A DNA stretch of 14,775 nt from Spirochaetaceae bacterium. Lineage in GTDB: Bacteria; Spirochaetota; Spirochaetia; Treponematales; Breznakiellaceae. The DNA lies in the NCBI GenBank assembly GCA_031257135.1, contig JAIRPH010000129.1, forward strand, positions 1-14,775. The letters are read 5' to 3'. The position numbers were made by a program, and so were the translations under genes. The notes beneath the pieces were generated by a model, which saw only the letters and a program-made list of their open reading frames with translations, made no database searches and was not told the origin of the DNA. Numbering within the stretch: position 1 is the first letter of the stretch; each line of letters begins with the position of its first letter. Positions 7,348 to 14,760 of this stretch are shown one piece after another.

Positions 7348-8664
7348 CTAGCGGAAATGGATAATCAGGTTCCGCTTGAGTTCCACGCCGAGCCGTTCTA
7401 AGGCTAAGACAGGACTCTGGTTGTAGATGCCTACCGCTCCCGCCGCCTCGCCGACGGATTTCCGCCAGACGTCGTAATACCCTCCGCAGACTACGCGCCC
7501 TAAAGAACGGCCGCTTTCAGAAACCAGCGCAAGAAGCAGACTGAGAAATTGCGAAAACAAGCCTCGAATCTCGAATTTTTCCGCTCCGGCTACGATTTTG
7601 GCGATGACGCCTTGAGCGTCATTGCCGGGTTTTCCCAAACCGGCGGCTTCCGCGATGCCTGCCGCGCGCTCGCCTAAGGCGGCAAGCTCTTCGGGCAGGG
7701 GCGTTCCGCGTTTCCGCAGGGCCGCCGCGATTCCCGCCGAGAGGTACGCGGCGAAAAATCCAGCCAAAGCGCGAAGCCGCTCTTCCGGTATGGGCAAAAA
7801 CGAATCCAGATACGCGCCGATGCCTGAAGCCGCGGTCTGTCCGTCTCCAAATATCCGGCGGATTACTTCGGTTTCGGTCTCCCGCGGACGCTGGACAAAG
7901 CGGTAGGGACGAACCCTCGATAAAATGGTGGGAAGCAAGGCTTTCTCTCGGGCGGTAGTCAGGAGAATGGTTAGCGGTTCAGGGGGTTCCTCAAGAATCT
8001 TGAGAAGCGAATTTCTCGCTCCGTCCTGCATACGGTCTGCGTTTTCGATGAGCAGGAGTTTCCGCCCGCCCGTAGGCGCGAGATGGCTCCACGCCGCGGC
8101 TCGTCTAATCTGCCCGATTGGAATCGTATCGCTCATGCCGTCGGCTTCGAGTTTCAGCGCGGTTTTGAGGATTCCGTCGCACTGTTTTTTCAGCGTCTCC
8201 GGCGCCGCGGGTCTTTTTGAAGAGAAAATTTCGTCTAAGGCTTCTTCCAGTGAAAGCATCATATCGCTTAATTTGCTGAATTTCGGCTCCTCCTCCCAGA
8301 GAACCGGCGAGAATCGGGACAGCAGTTTCCGCACAGACCGGATAAACAACAGCCGCGCGTCATCGCTTTCGGGCTTTCTCTGAAAAGCCGCGGCGGCCGC
8401 GCTCATCTCCGAAGAAAAGTTCCGAGGTCCAAGACTAAGCAAGTCCGGATGCGTCAGGAATCGGTGCCTGACGCAGGCTCCGCAGGCGCAGTCAGGCGGC
8501 GATCCGGGGGTTTCGCAGGAGAGCGTCCGTCCCAGCTCAAGCCCGGCGGTTCCCTTGCCCGACGCCGGCGGACCGGAAAAAAGCATGGACGGCGCAAGAA
8601 TACCGCCGGCTCTATCCGCGGCAAGCTGAGTCAGCGCGTTTTGTCCTATAATCGCTTCAAACAT
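7348..8664 (-). CDS. holB: DNA polymerase III clamp-loader subunit delta'
   Basis: This 438-residue AAA+ protein is a subunit of the complex that loads the sliding clamp. In order: MFEAIIGQNALTQL, the usual delta'/gamma start; Walker A GPPASGKGT (31-39); a zinc-module set Cys50, Cys59, Cys61, Cys64; THPD (71-74); IPIGQIRR; Walker B-like KLLLIENADRM (202-212) with NSLLKILEEPP; sensor 1 ILLTTAREK (233-241); and LLPTILSRVRPYRF, the SRC-motif region with Val in place of Cys. It is about 100 residues longer than usual, mainly from a charged helical insert at about 80-180. The ATG at 8664 comes 2 nt after the cvpA stop, so it is coupled. The C-terminal third is divergent. A gamma/tau-like (DnaX) label is possible, but delta' fits best. 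Confidence 0.85.
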   Translation of the reverse strand: MFEAIIGQNALTQLAADRAGGILAPSMLFSGPPASGKGTAGLELGRTLSCETPGSPPDCACGACVRHRFLTHPDLLSLGPRNFSSEMSAAAAAFQRKPESDDARLLFIRSVRKLLSRFSPVLWEEEPKFSKLSDMMLSLEEALDEIFSSKRPAAPETLKKQCDGILKTALKLEADGMSDTIPIGQIRRAAAWSHLAPTGGRKLLLIENADRMQDGARNSLLKILEEPPEPLTILLTTAREKALLPTILSRVRPYRFVQRPRETETEVIRRIFGDGQTAASGIGAYLDSFLPIPEERLRALAGFFAAYLSAGIAAALRKRGTPLPEELAALGERAAGIAEAAGLGKPGNDAQGVIAKIVAGAEKFEIRGLFSQFLSLLLALVSESGRSLGRVVCGGYYDVWRKSVGEAAGAVGIYNQSPVLALERLGVELKRNLIIHFR

Positions 8665-8666
8665 AG

Positions 8667-9158
8667 TTACTCCGGAAAACCAAGATTCGCAGGAATATGC
8701 TCTTCAATAAGGGGCAGAAAGTATTCGGCAAATAGACTGCCCTTAAAGATCGGCTCGGTTTCAAACACAGGCTGAATGGTGATGAGAAAAAGAACCAGCA
8801 CCGCGCAGGCGAATCCCTCGGCAACGCCTATCAAGGTTCCCATGATGTGATCCACTCCGCCTAGATGAACCTCATCGACAATATCTCTTATCAGCGTTTC
8901 AAAAACCTTGATTAAGAGAAAAATAATGAAAAAAACCGCGGAAAAGGCAAGCGCTTCAGGAAGAAGCGGTACATCCTGAAAAAATTTAGTCCGTATAAAC
9001 GCCGCCCCTTGCCTAAAGAAGAAAATCGCTCCCAGGATGCCGCCGATCCAAGAGGTCATAGACAAAACTTCCTTCACAAAACCTTGAAGGGTACACCGGA
9101 CAATAAAGATCAGCATCAGGATCAGCAGAATAATGTCGAGCATGGCGATACGTTGCAT
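8667..9158 (-). CDS. cvpA: CvpA family membrane protein
   Basis: This 163-residue protein has four predicted membrane helices, matching the CvpA (colicin V production) family: LDIILLILMLIFIVRCTLQGFVKEV at the N-terminus, SWIGGILGAIFFFRQG, AFSAVFFIIFLLIKVFETLI, then GGVDHIMGTLIGVAEGFACAVLVLF, the characteristic G-x-D-x-x-x-G-x-x-x-G segment. In other bacteria the family is linked to envelope homeostasis; its molecular function is not settled. AAGGAA, overlapping the murG stop, lies eight bases before ATG 9158. A later Met at residue 6 is a less likely start. It lies between murG and holB with very short gaps (9 and 2 nt), which indicates one transcript. Confidence 0.85.
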   Translation of the reverse strand: MQRIAMLDIILLILMLIFIVRCTLQGFVKEVLSMTSWIGGILGAIFFFRQGAAFIRTKFFQDVPLLPEALAFSAVFFIIFLLIKVFETLIRDIVDEVHLGGVDHIMGTLIGVAEGFACAVLVLFLITIQPVFETEPIFKGSLFAEYFLPLIEEHIPANLGFPE

Positions 9159-9167
9159 GATAATTCC

Positions 9168-10259
9168 TTAGAATTGTATGAGGATTTCGGTCATAAGGGT
9201 TTCGGCGATAAGCCGCGCGCCGTCTTCAATGCCGATGCGCGCCGAGGCTTCAGCCATCCGGTTCCGCCGGTCTTCGTCCTCCGCAAGCGCAGTAATAGTC
9301 TTGACCAGATTCTCAGGACTTGCGGCGTCGCCGGTCAGAGTTACTGCGGCTCCGGCGGTTTCAAAAAACCGGGCGTTTTCCACCTGATCCCCTCTGGTTC
9401 CTGATCCGCTCAAGGGTATGAGAACCATCGGCCTGCCTACGGTAGCGCACTCCCAAAGCGTACCCGCGCCGCTTCGTCCCAACACGAGTTCCGCGGCCGC
9501 AAGGACATGAGGCATTTCATCCTTGAAAAAAGGATACGACCGGTATTTTTCCGCGGTTTTCAGGCTCCAAGGCGTATTGGGACCGACCTGATGAATCACG
9601 GTATACCGTTTGGTCAGTTCCGGCAGGGTTTTCTTAACCAGCTCGTTGATTTGTTGCGCGCCCTGACTTGCGCCGAGGACCAAGAGCATCCGATCCCATT
9701 CTTTAAGTCCGAGGAAGTTTCGTCCTTTTATCGGATCGGCAGACCTGAATTCAGGACGAACCGGATTGCCTGACAGGATAATCTTGTTTTTATAGGCGGA
9801 ACCGAAAAAAGCCGCGCTTTCCTGATACGCGATAAATATTTTCCGGGCGACTCGGAGGTTTATTTTGGTCGCCAGCCCCGGACTGAAATCCGATTCATGG
9901 GTAAACACACTGATGCCCAAAGACGCCGCGGCAAGACAAGGCGGTACGCTCACAAAGCCGCCTTTAGAAAACAACAGGCACGGCTTTTCCCGCTTCAGGA
10001 TTTTCCGGGCCGCAAAGAAGCCCGCTCCTACTTTGAACGCGTCAGACACATTCTGAGCCGATAGATACCGCCGCAGTTTGCCTGAAGGAATCCCAAAAAA
10101 TTCAATGCCGGCCGATTCGACAAGAGCCTTATCCATGCCCTTATCTGAACCGAGCCAGAAAATCCGGCAGTTGCCTTGTTTTTGCAAATATGACGCCACC
10201 GCCAGTCCGGGGTAAATATGCCCCCCCGTACCGCCTCCCGTAAAAGCGATATGTACCAT
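9168..10259 (-). CDS. murG: UDP-N-acetylglucosamine transferase MurG
   Basis: MurG adds GlcNAc to lipid I to make lipid II, the last membrane-side step of peptidoglycan precursor synthesis, at the inner face of the cytoplasmic membrane. This 363-residue protein has all family signatures: GGGTGGHIYPGLAVA (8-22), SKGGFVSVPP (98-107), HESDFSPGLATK (121-132), SGNPVRPEF (163-171), LGASQGAQQIN (195-205), HQVG (223-226) and GRSGAGTLWECATVGRP (261-277, with Glu270 in the UDP-GlcNAc site), then DQVENA. The HESD-x-x-PGL form is the one seen in Bacillus-like and spirochaete enzymes. The ATG at 10259 has a weak ribosome binding site. It is the first gene of murG-cvpA-holB. Length is normal. Confidence 0.96.
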   Translation of the reverse strand: MVHIAFTGGGTGGHIYPGLAVASYLQKQGNCRIFWLGSDKGMDKALVESAGIEFFGIPSGKLRRYLSAQNVSDAFKVGAGFFAARKILKREKPCLLFSKGGFVSVPPCLAAASLGISVFTHESDFSPGLATKINLRVARKIFIAYQESAAFFGSAYKNKIILSGNPVRPEFRSADPIKGRNFLGLKEWDRMLLVLGASQGAQQINELVKKTLPELTKRYTVIHQVGPNTPWSLKTAEKYRSYPFFKDEMPHVLAAAELVLGRSGAGTLWECATVGRPMVLIPLSGSGTRGDQVENARFFETAGAAVTLTGDAASPENLVKTITALAEDEDRRNRMAEASARIGIEDGARLIAETLMTEILIQF

Positions 10260-10340
10260 AGCCTAAAAATACACGATTTATCGATATTCCGCAATGGCAA
10301 ATTCCGGTTCTTCCCTCTTTCATCTTAAACGCTGAAGGAG

Positions 10341-10346
10341 TATAAT
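10341..10346 (+). promoter_or_regulatory. Predicted -10 box of the ompA/M16 operon
   Basis: A consensus TATAAT at 10341-10346 lies 51 nt before the start codon. The upstream region at 10318-10324 offers only a weak -35 match. It shares bases with the opposing -10 predicted for murG, so the two promoters would exclude each other. Confidence 0.45.
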
Positions 10347-10369
10347 AAACACAGGTAGAAGTCTACCAA
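10342..10369 (-). promoter_or_regulatory. Predicted promoter of the murG-cvpA-holB operon
   Basis: On the minus strand: TTGGTA (10369-10364), 16-nt spacer, TATTAT (10347-10342). The -10 is close to consensus. The -35 matches fewer positions and overlaps a perfect dyad. It gives a leader of about 75 nt before murG. Confidence 0.4.
10354..10367. promoter_or_regulatory. Perfect dyad between murG and the ompA-like gene
   Basis: GGTAGA-ag-TCTACC is a perfect 6-bp inverted repeat. It covers part of the predicted minus-strand -35 and spacer, and the start region of the predicted plus-strand transcript. It is a candidate operator able to act on both divergent operons. Confidence 0.4.
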
Positions 10370-10397
10370 AACTATCATAAAGGAGTCTCCTATAATA

Positions 10398-11408
10398 ATG
10401 GCTAATCCGAGATGTATTTTTTTCGTTCTTATCTTTCTCGCGGCGGGAATATATGCCCAAGAAAGCAAGTTTTCCTTTGGGTTCGGCGGCGAGATCAGCG
10501 GCGGAATAGAGGACCCTGATGCGTCCGACGATACCGTGTTAAGCGAGGTCTATAAATCCGGCGGCGGCGGCGGCTGGACCGGAACCTTCGAGTACCGCAT
10601 TAACAACCTCTTTGCCGGAGGACTTAAAACCGGGGTGCGTCACGATTTTCAGTATTGGGTTACGGCGTTTGAACAGACCATATTTGCGCGGCTCTACTTT
10701 GTACGCCTCAAAAGAATTGAAGTTTTTGCGGAACCGGGTTTAGGCGGAGTCTTCGCGATACGGGAAGCTCAGGTGCGGGCGTTTCTGGACGCTTATCTCC
10801 TAGCAGGCGTCAGAATCAATTTAGGAAACTGGTATGTGGAACCCTACCTGGGCGGAGGCTATCCCTTCTGGGGACGCGTCGGCGTGATGATAGGGTATAG
10901 AGTCCCCGCGCCTCAGCCGGTTGCGGTTCAGAGCCAGCCTGCTGAAACCCGCACGGAAACTAAAGCCCCGGACGCGGCCGACCGCCTCGCTACCCTGCGT
11001 CAGCAGTCCGAAACGCCGAAGCCCGCCGATTCCAGTACCGCTTCAGCCCCGCAAGAGCCTGTTCGGACTATTCTATTTCCCGCGAACGCCACTGATTTCA
11101 CCGGTCTAAATTCCGAAACCATCGAGCGGAATAACCGGCACCTTTCGGACATTGCGAATACCTTGAAAGCCCATCCCCAATATCGGGCGGTGCTGGAAGG
11201 TCACGCCAATCCCACCGAAGGAACCGAAAATGAAGAGCGGTACGAATTGGTTCCGTTAAGCCGTCAGCGCGCGGACACGATAGCGGATATGCTTGCCGGA
11301 GCCGGAGTAGACCGTAAACAGCTTGAGATTGTCGCTTCCGGAGGAAGCCGTTCAACCGCAAATTCCGACGCCAATCGGCGGGTAGAGATTACCATCCGCC
11401 ATGAATAA
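10398..11408 (+). CDS. OmpA-family outer-membrane protein with C-terminal peptidoglycan-binding-like domain
   Basis: This 336-residue protein is predicted to link the outer envelope to the cell wall. Residues 1-20 are a signal peptide (FFVLIFLAAGIYA, cleavage before Gln21). Residues 21-170 are rich in alternating hydrophobic and Gly/aromatic strands ending in WGRVGVMIGYRV, consistent with a small beta-barrel. Residues 171-222 form a Pro/Ala/Gln linker. Residues 223-336 are an OmpA-like domain: ILFPANATDF, LKAHPQYRAVLEGHANP (257-272), PLSRQRADTIADML (286-299) and ANRRVEI (325-331). The Asp usually seen after the H/Y-T pair is Asn271 here, while Arg291 is kept. AGGAG lies 12 bases before ATG 10398, inside a small dyad (AGGAG-t-CTCCT). 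The 3' end overlaps the M16 gene by 8 nt. Confidence 0.85.
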   Translation: MANPRCIFFVLIFLAAGIYAQESKFSFGFGGEISGGIEDPDASDDTVLSEVYKSGGGGGWTGTFEYRINNLFAGGLKTGVRHDFQYWVTAFEQTIFARLYFVRLKRIEVFAEPGLGGVFAIREAQVRAFLDAYLLAGVRINLGNWYVEPYLGGGYPFWGRVGVMIGYRVPAPQPVAVQSQPAETRTETKAPDAADRLATLRQQSETPKPADSSTASAPQEPVRTILFPANATDFTGLNSETIERNNRHLSDIANTLKAHPQYRAVLEGHANPTEGTENEERYELVPLSRQRADTIADMLAGAGVDRKQLEIVASGGSRSTANSDANRRVEITIRHE

Positions 11409-14268
11409 CGCGCCGATCCTCCGGCATTTGAGGATTGCCGTATCATGTATCCTCGTAGGCGGAATCCTTGCCTGTGCTTCCGGGGCGAAAACCGGAACCG
11501 CAGGATACGGCAGTTTAGGCGCGCCTGCCGATAAGGTTCCCTTTATGGAATCCGCCTTGACCGGGACCCTTCCCAATGGACTGCGGTATTATATCGTGGA
11601 AAACGCTAAACCTGAAAACCGGGCGTATTTGACCTTAGCGGTAAACGCCGGGTCTGTGCTGGAAACCGACGACCAGCAAGGTTTGGCTCATTTTGTCGAA
11701 CACATGGCGTTTAACGGCACGGAACGGTTTCCTGAGTCGGAGCTGGTGAATTATCTTCGTTCTTTGGGGATGCGTTTCGGAGCGGATGTCAACGCGTACA
11801 CTTCTTATGACGAAACCGTCTACGGCATTGAGGTTCCTACCGAGCCGGACGAGACCGGGGTCAAACGGATTCCCGATACCGCCCTCGCGGTGCTTGACGA
11901 TTGGACTCACAGGCTTACCTTTGATCCGAAAGAGGTAGACGATGAACGGCTGGTCATCATGGAAGAGTATCGTTCCCGCCTCGGAGCGATGGATCGGATT
12001 CGCCGGCTTATGCTCCCGATTCTTTTCGAGGGGTCTCAGTACGCGAATCGCAGAGCCATAGGACTGCCGGAGATTATCGAAAACGCCCCGCCCTCGAAAC
12101 TTGCCGAGTTTTACAAGACGTGGTACCGAGCGGATAATATGGCGTTGATCTTTGTAGGAGACTTCGACGGACCTGCTTTGGAAGCGTCTTTGGCTTCTCA
12201 TTTTTCCATGCCTGCGCCGGAGGGTCCGCTTAACCGGCCTAAGCATGATCTGCCGCCGCCTAAGAAAGGGCTTAGGGTTAAGGTTTTTACCGATCCGGAG
12301 CTTGCCTTTACTCGGGTGGAATTGTATTACAAGCGTCCCCCCAAGCCTATAACCAGCGATTTGGCGGGGTATCGGGAGACGGTGATTGATTATCTTATCA
12401 ATACGATGCTGTCCTACCGCTTTGATGAAGCCGCAAGCAAGCCTGAAACGCCCTATGTGAACGCCGGAGGCGGAACGGTCCGCTACGGAGCCTCTTCCCG
12501 GTATTATATGCTTGCCGCCCGAGCCAAAACCGGCGCGGCTGAAGAGACGCTGAAGGAAATACTTCGGGCGAAGGAATCCATGTCCCGCTACGGCTTTACC
12601 GAAACCGAGCTTGATCGGGCGAAGCGCGGGCTTCTTTCATACATAACCCAACTGAATTCCGAGCGGGACCGGCAAGAATCTTCTTCGTATATCGGGGAGT
12701 TTACCAATCATTTCCTCAAGGGAGCCGCTGTTCCTGACATCGCGTGGGAGCTGGAGGCGATTCAGCAGATTCTTCCGGGCGTATCGGTCAAGGAAACCGC
12801 CGCGGTAGCGAAGTCCTATTTTTCGTCTGAGGATATTATGATTTTCGTGCTTGCCCCGGAGGGGGAAAATCACCCTTCTCAAGAGCGGATTCATAATCTC
12901 GTGAAGGAAGCCCGGAACGCGAAGATTCCGCCGCCTCGGGAGGAAGCGGTAACGGACAAACTTTTGGACGCGGAGCCTCTGCCCGGAAGGATTGTCAGCG
13001 AATCAGCCGACCCCGAAACCGGCGCGGTTCTGTGGGAACTGAGCAACGGCGGAAAGGTTATCCTAAAGGAAACCGCAAACCGGAACAACGAAATCATCCT
13101 GTACGCTCTAGCCCGCGGCGGCGTCGCCAGCGCGTCTCCAGATGAAGATATGTCCGCCCGGCTTGCCGCGGAAATGCTGGGAGCCTCCGGCGTCGGCTCG
13201 TATTCGCTTCAGGAGCTTCAAAAGAAACTTACCGGCAAGCAGGTATCGGTTTCGTACTGGACCTCTTCGTACATCCGGGGTTTTCAAGGCTCTTCGTCTA
13301 AGGAAGACCTCAAGACCTTTTTTGAGCTGACTCATCTTTCCTTTACTCAGCCCCGCATGGACGATTCCGCGGTCGCGGCTTTGCTCGATCAGTACCGGAC
13401 GGTTTTGGCGCAGAGAAAAGAAAATCCCGAAACCTATTTTTCTCAAGAAATCCAGCGGGTTATGTACGGAAAAGACCCCCGCTTCGCCCCGATGGAAGCC
13501 GAAGACCTTGAAAAGGTTCGCCTCGATCAGGCTATGGCTTTTATCAAAAAAGGGCTTAATCCCGGGGATTACACCTTTGTTTTCACCGGCAACATCGACG
13601 CCCCCGATTTCCGGGAATATGTGGAGACTTATTTGGCTTCGATTCCCCCGCAGGAAAGCTGGAACACTTGGACAACGCCGCCGATTGCCCGCCCCGGAAA
13701 GCTGGAGAAAACCTTGTACAAAGGCAAGGAAGAACGCAGTACCGTATATATCGGGCGGTTTCTTCCCGCGTCCTACTCGGAAGAAGACCTTGCCGCGGCG
13801 TTGGTTCTGGAAGAATATCTGGACATCCGGCTTACCGAAGAGATTCGGGAGAAGCTCGGCGGAGTGTATTCCGTTTCGGCTGGAGTTTCGCTCTCTCCGT
13901 TCCCGCCTGACGGCGAGCTTGGGCTGTCCGTCTACTTCGGATGCGACCCTAAACGGGCGGCGGAACTTGCCGGAGCGGTTGAACAGCAGATAAGCCGGAT
14001 CGTTTCGGAGCCGGTCGATCCTGACGTGTTCGGCAAGGCGGTTTCAGCCCTGAAAAAAAGCTGGGAGACTTCGCTTCAGTACAACAGCTATATCGCCCAG
14101 AGCTACGCGAATTCGGCGGTTATCTACGGGCTTCCTCTGAGCCGCCTCAACAAGCGTTCCGCGCGCTACGACGCCGTAACGCCGGAAGAGATGCAGACAA
14201 TCTGCCGCCGCATCTTGGCGCAGGAGCCGGTTCGCATGACCCTCTACCCTGAAGGCTGGATTCGCTGA
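11401..14268 (+). CDS. M16 family zinc metallopeptidase, PqqL-like, predicted lipoprotein
   Basis: This 955-residue, two-half M16 (pitrilysin/insulinase clan) peptidase is probably exported to the periplasm or outer membrane. The N-terminus RIAVSCILVGGILAC carries a lipobox-like ILAC (Cys25). The catalytic half has the inverted zinc motif HFVEH (His97, Glu100, His101); the third ligand should be a Glu in the KEVDDERLVIMEE segment (177-189). Flanking family motifs are LPNGLRYYIVEN (57-68), GLAHFVEHMAFNGT, and FGADVNAYTSYDETVY. The second half ends with EIREKLGGVYSVSAGVS (814-830), the typical substrate-binding Arg/Tyr region. Length and layout match PqqL-type proteases such as E. coli PqqL (about 930 residues); a role in PQQ synthesis is not implied. 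The start overlaps the OmpA-like gene by 8 nt, with a poor ribosome binding site, which suggests coupling. Confidence 0.93.
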   Translation: MNNAPILRHLRIAVSCILVGGILACASGAKTGTAGYGSLGAPADKVPFMESALTGTLPNGLRYYIVENAKPENRAYLTLAVNAGSVLETDDQQGLAHFVEHMAFNGTERFPESELVNYLRSLGMRFGADVNAYTSYDETVYGIEVPTEPDETGVKRIPDTALAVLDDWTHRLTFDPKEVDDERLVIMEEYRSRLGAMDRIRRLMLPILFEGSQYANRRAIGLPEIIENAPPSKLAEFYKTWYRADNMALIFVGDFDGPALEASLASHFSMPAPEGPLNRPKHDLPPPKKGLRVKVFTDPELAFTRVELYYKRPPKPITSDLAGYRETVIDYLINTMLSYRFDEAASKPETPYVNAGGGTVRYGASSRYYMLAARAKTGAAEETLKEILRAKESMSRYGFTETELDRAKRGLLSYITQLNSERDRQESSSYIGEFTNHFLKGAAVPDIAWELEAIQQILPGVSVKETAAVAKSYFSSEDIMIFVLAPEGENHPSQERIHNLVKEARNAKIPPPREEAVTDKLLDAEPLPGRIVSESADPETGAVLWELSNGGKVILKETANRNNEIILYALARGGVASASPDEDMSARLAAEMLGASGVGSYSLQELQKKLTGKQVSVSYWTSSYIRGFQGSSSKEDLKTFFELTHLSFTQPRMDDSAVAALLDQYRTVLAQRKENPETYFSQEIQRVMYGKDPRFAPMEAEDLEKVRLDQAMAFIKKGLNPGDYTFVFTGNIDAPDFREYVETYLASIPPQESWNTWTTPPIARPGKLEKTLYKGKEERSTVYIGRFLPASYSEEDLAAALVLEEYLDIRLTEEIREKLGGVYSVSAGVSLSPFPPDGELGLSVYFGCDPKRAAELAGAVEQQISRIVSEPVDPDVFGKAVSALKKSWETSLQYNSYIAQSYANSAVIYGLPLSRLNKRSARYDAVTPEEMQTICRRILAQEPVRMTLYPEGWIR

Positions 14269-14322
14269 TTTCTTCAAACGCCGTAGCGTCTTAGGTAAAA
14301 ATAAAAAAAACACGAAGTCTGC

Positions 14323-14349
14323 GCTGTCCGCCTCTGGCGGACAGCTTTT
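14323..14349 (+). terminator. Intrinsic terminator after the M16 gene
   Basis: GCTGTCCGCC-tct-GGCGGACAGC is a perfect 10-bp GC-rich stem with a 3-nt loop, followed at once by TTTT (14346-14349). It ends the ompA/M16 transcript 55 nt after the stop. On the minus strand an eight-T run follows 12 nt beyond the stem, so weak two-way action is possible. Confidence 0.85.
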
Positions 14350-14355
14350 CCGATG

Positions 14356-14418
14356 TTCTACGAAATGTCCGTAGTATTCTACCAAAGTTCTGTAGAGTTC
14401 TACGGAAGTTCCGTAGAA
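14356..14418. repeat. Three tandem 21-bp palindromic units
   Basis: Three contiguous 21-bp units occupy 14356-14376, 14377-14397 and 14398-14418. The third is a perfect palindrome with arms TTCTACGGAA and TTCCGTAGAA around a central G. The first two keep 7 of 10 arm pairs. The core (CTACGGAAGTTCCGTAG, 17 nt, plus a 4-nt linker) has the same size and a related sequence to the type A units at 7094-7282. It lies just past the terminator of the M16 gene and before the minus-strand MATE remnant. Confidence 0.85.
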
Positions 14419-14431
14419 TCAACATTCCTTG

Positions 14432-14647
14432 TCAAGGGGTTTCCGGCTTCCGTAAAACTTTTCTCAGCGGAATACCTACCGCCGCCGCAAGCAGGACAGT
14501 AAATACATCCGCCCCCGGAAGCGCGAAAATAAACCCGGTAAAACCAAAAACCGCGTCCAAAATATACAAAGCCGGCGCATAAAACCGCGCCGCCATCATC
14601 GGCAGAGTAAGACTGATAATCGCCTTCGATACGGGGGCGGTTTCCAT
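14432..14647 (-). pseudogene. Internally deleted MATE-family efflux gene remnant
   Basis: A 71-residue minus-strand frame with two hydrophobic stretches. The beginning, METAPVSKAIISLTLPMMAARF, resembles the first helix of MATE multidrug exporters, whose N-termini follow an x-x-P-V-x-K-x-I-x-x-L-x-L-P-x-M pattern. The rest, YILDAVFGFTGFIFALPGADV then LLAAAVGIPLRKVLRK, resembles the end of a MATE protein (FG-x-x-G-x-x-x-ALP-x-AD, last helix, basic tail). A full MATE protein has about 450 residues, so most helices would be missing. The same frame reads back to about 14690 (ENSRKYPGIQL) before a TGA, with no start or ribosome binding site. Codon use is like the neighbours. The family assignment rests on pattern memory only. 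Confidence 0.45.
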
Positions 14648-14760
14648 GAGTTGAATGCCCGGGTATTTCCTGCTGTTTTCTCCCTTTCTGTTTCAAAGGA
14701 GTTGCAGTCAATACCGCTTTCTTTCGGCCCTGCGATAAGCGCGTCCCGGATAAGTTCCAT
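14596..14760 (-). CDS. Short open frame at right edge, possible displaced 5' end of the MATE remnant
   Basis: ATG at 14760 follows AAGGAG with nine bases spacing and opens a 54-codon frame beginning MELIRDALIAGPKESG. It overlaps the MATE-like frame by about 50 nt in another frame and becomes Arg/Pro-rich before its TGA at 14598-14596. Upstream codons to the window edge are also open, so the ATG may be internal. It could be a separate small gene, the end of a gene from the right, or an original 5' end joined to the MATE frame by a frameshift. I do not recognise it. Confidence 0.25.
   Translation of the reverse strand: MELIRDALIAGPKESGIDCNSFETEREKTAGNTRAFNSWKPPPYRRRLSVLLCR

Noticed and set aside
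7094..7351. Open frame translating the 21-bp array as heptapeptide repeats
   Set aside because: The frame is open only because 21 is a multiple of three. There is no ribosome binding site, and it runs into the 3' end of holB.
14400..14711. 103-residue minus-strand open frame at the right end
   Set aside because: It overlaps the MATE-like frame, is Gly/Tyr/Cys-rich in the way shadow frames are, and runs into the 21-bp palindromic array.
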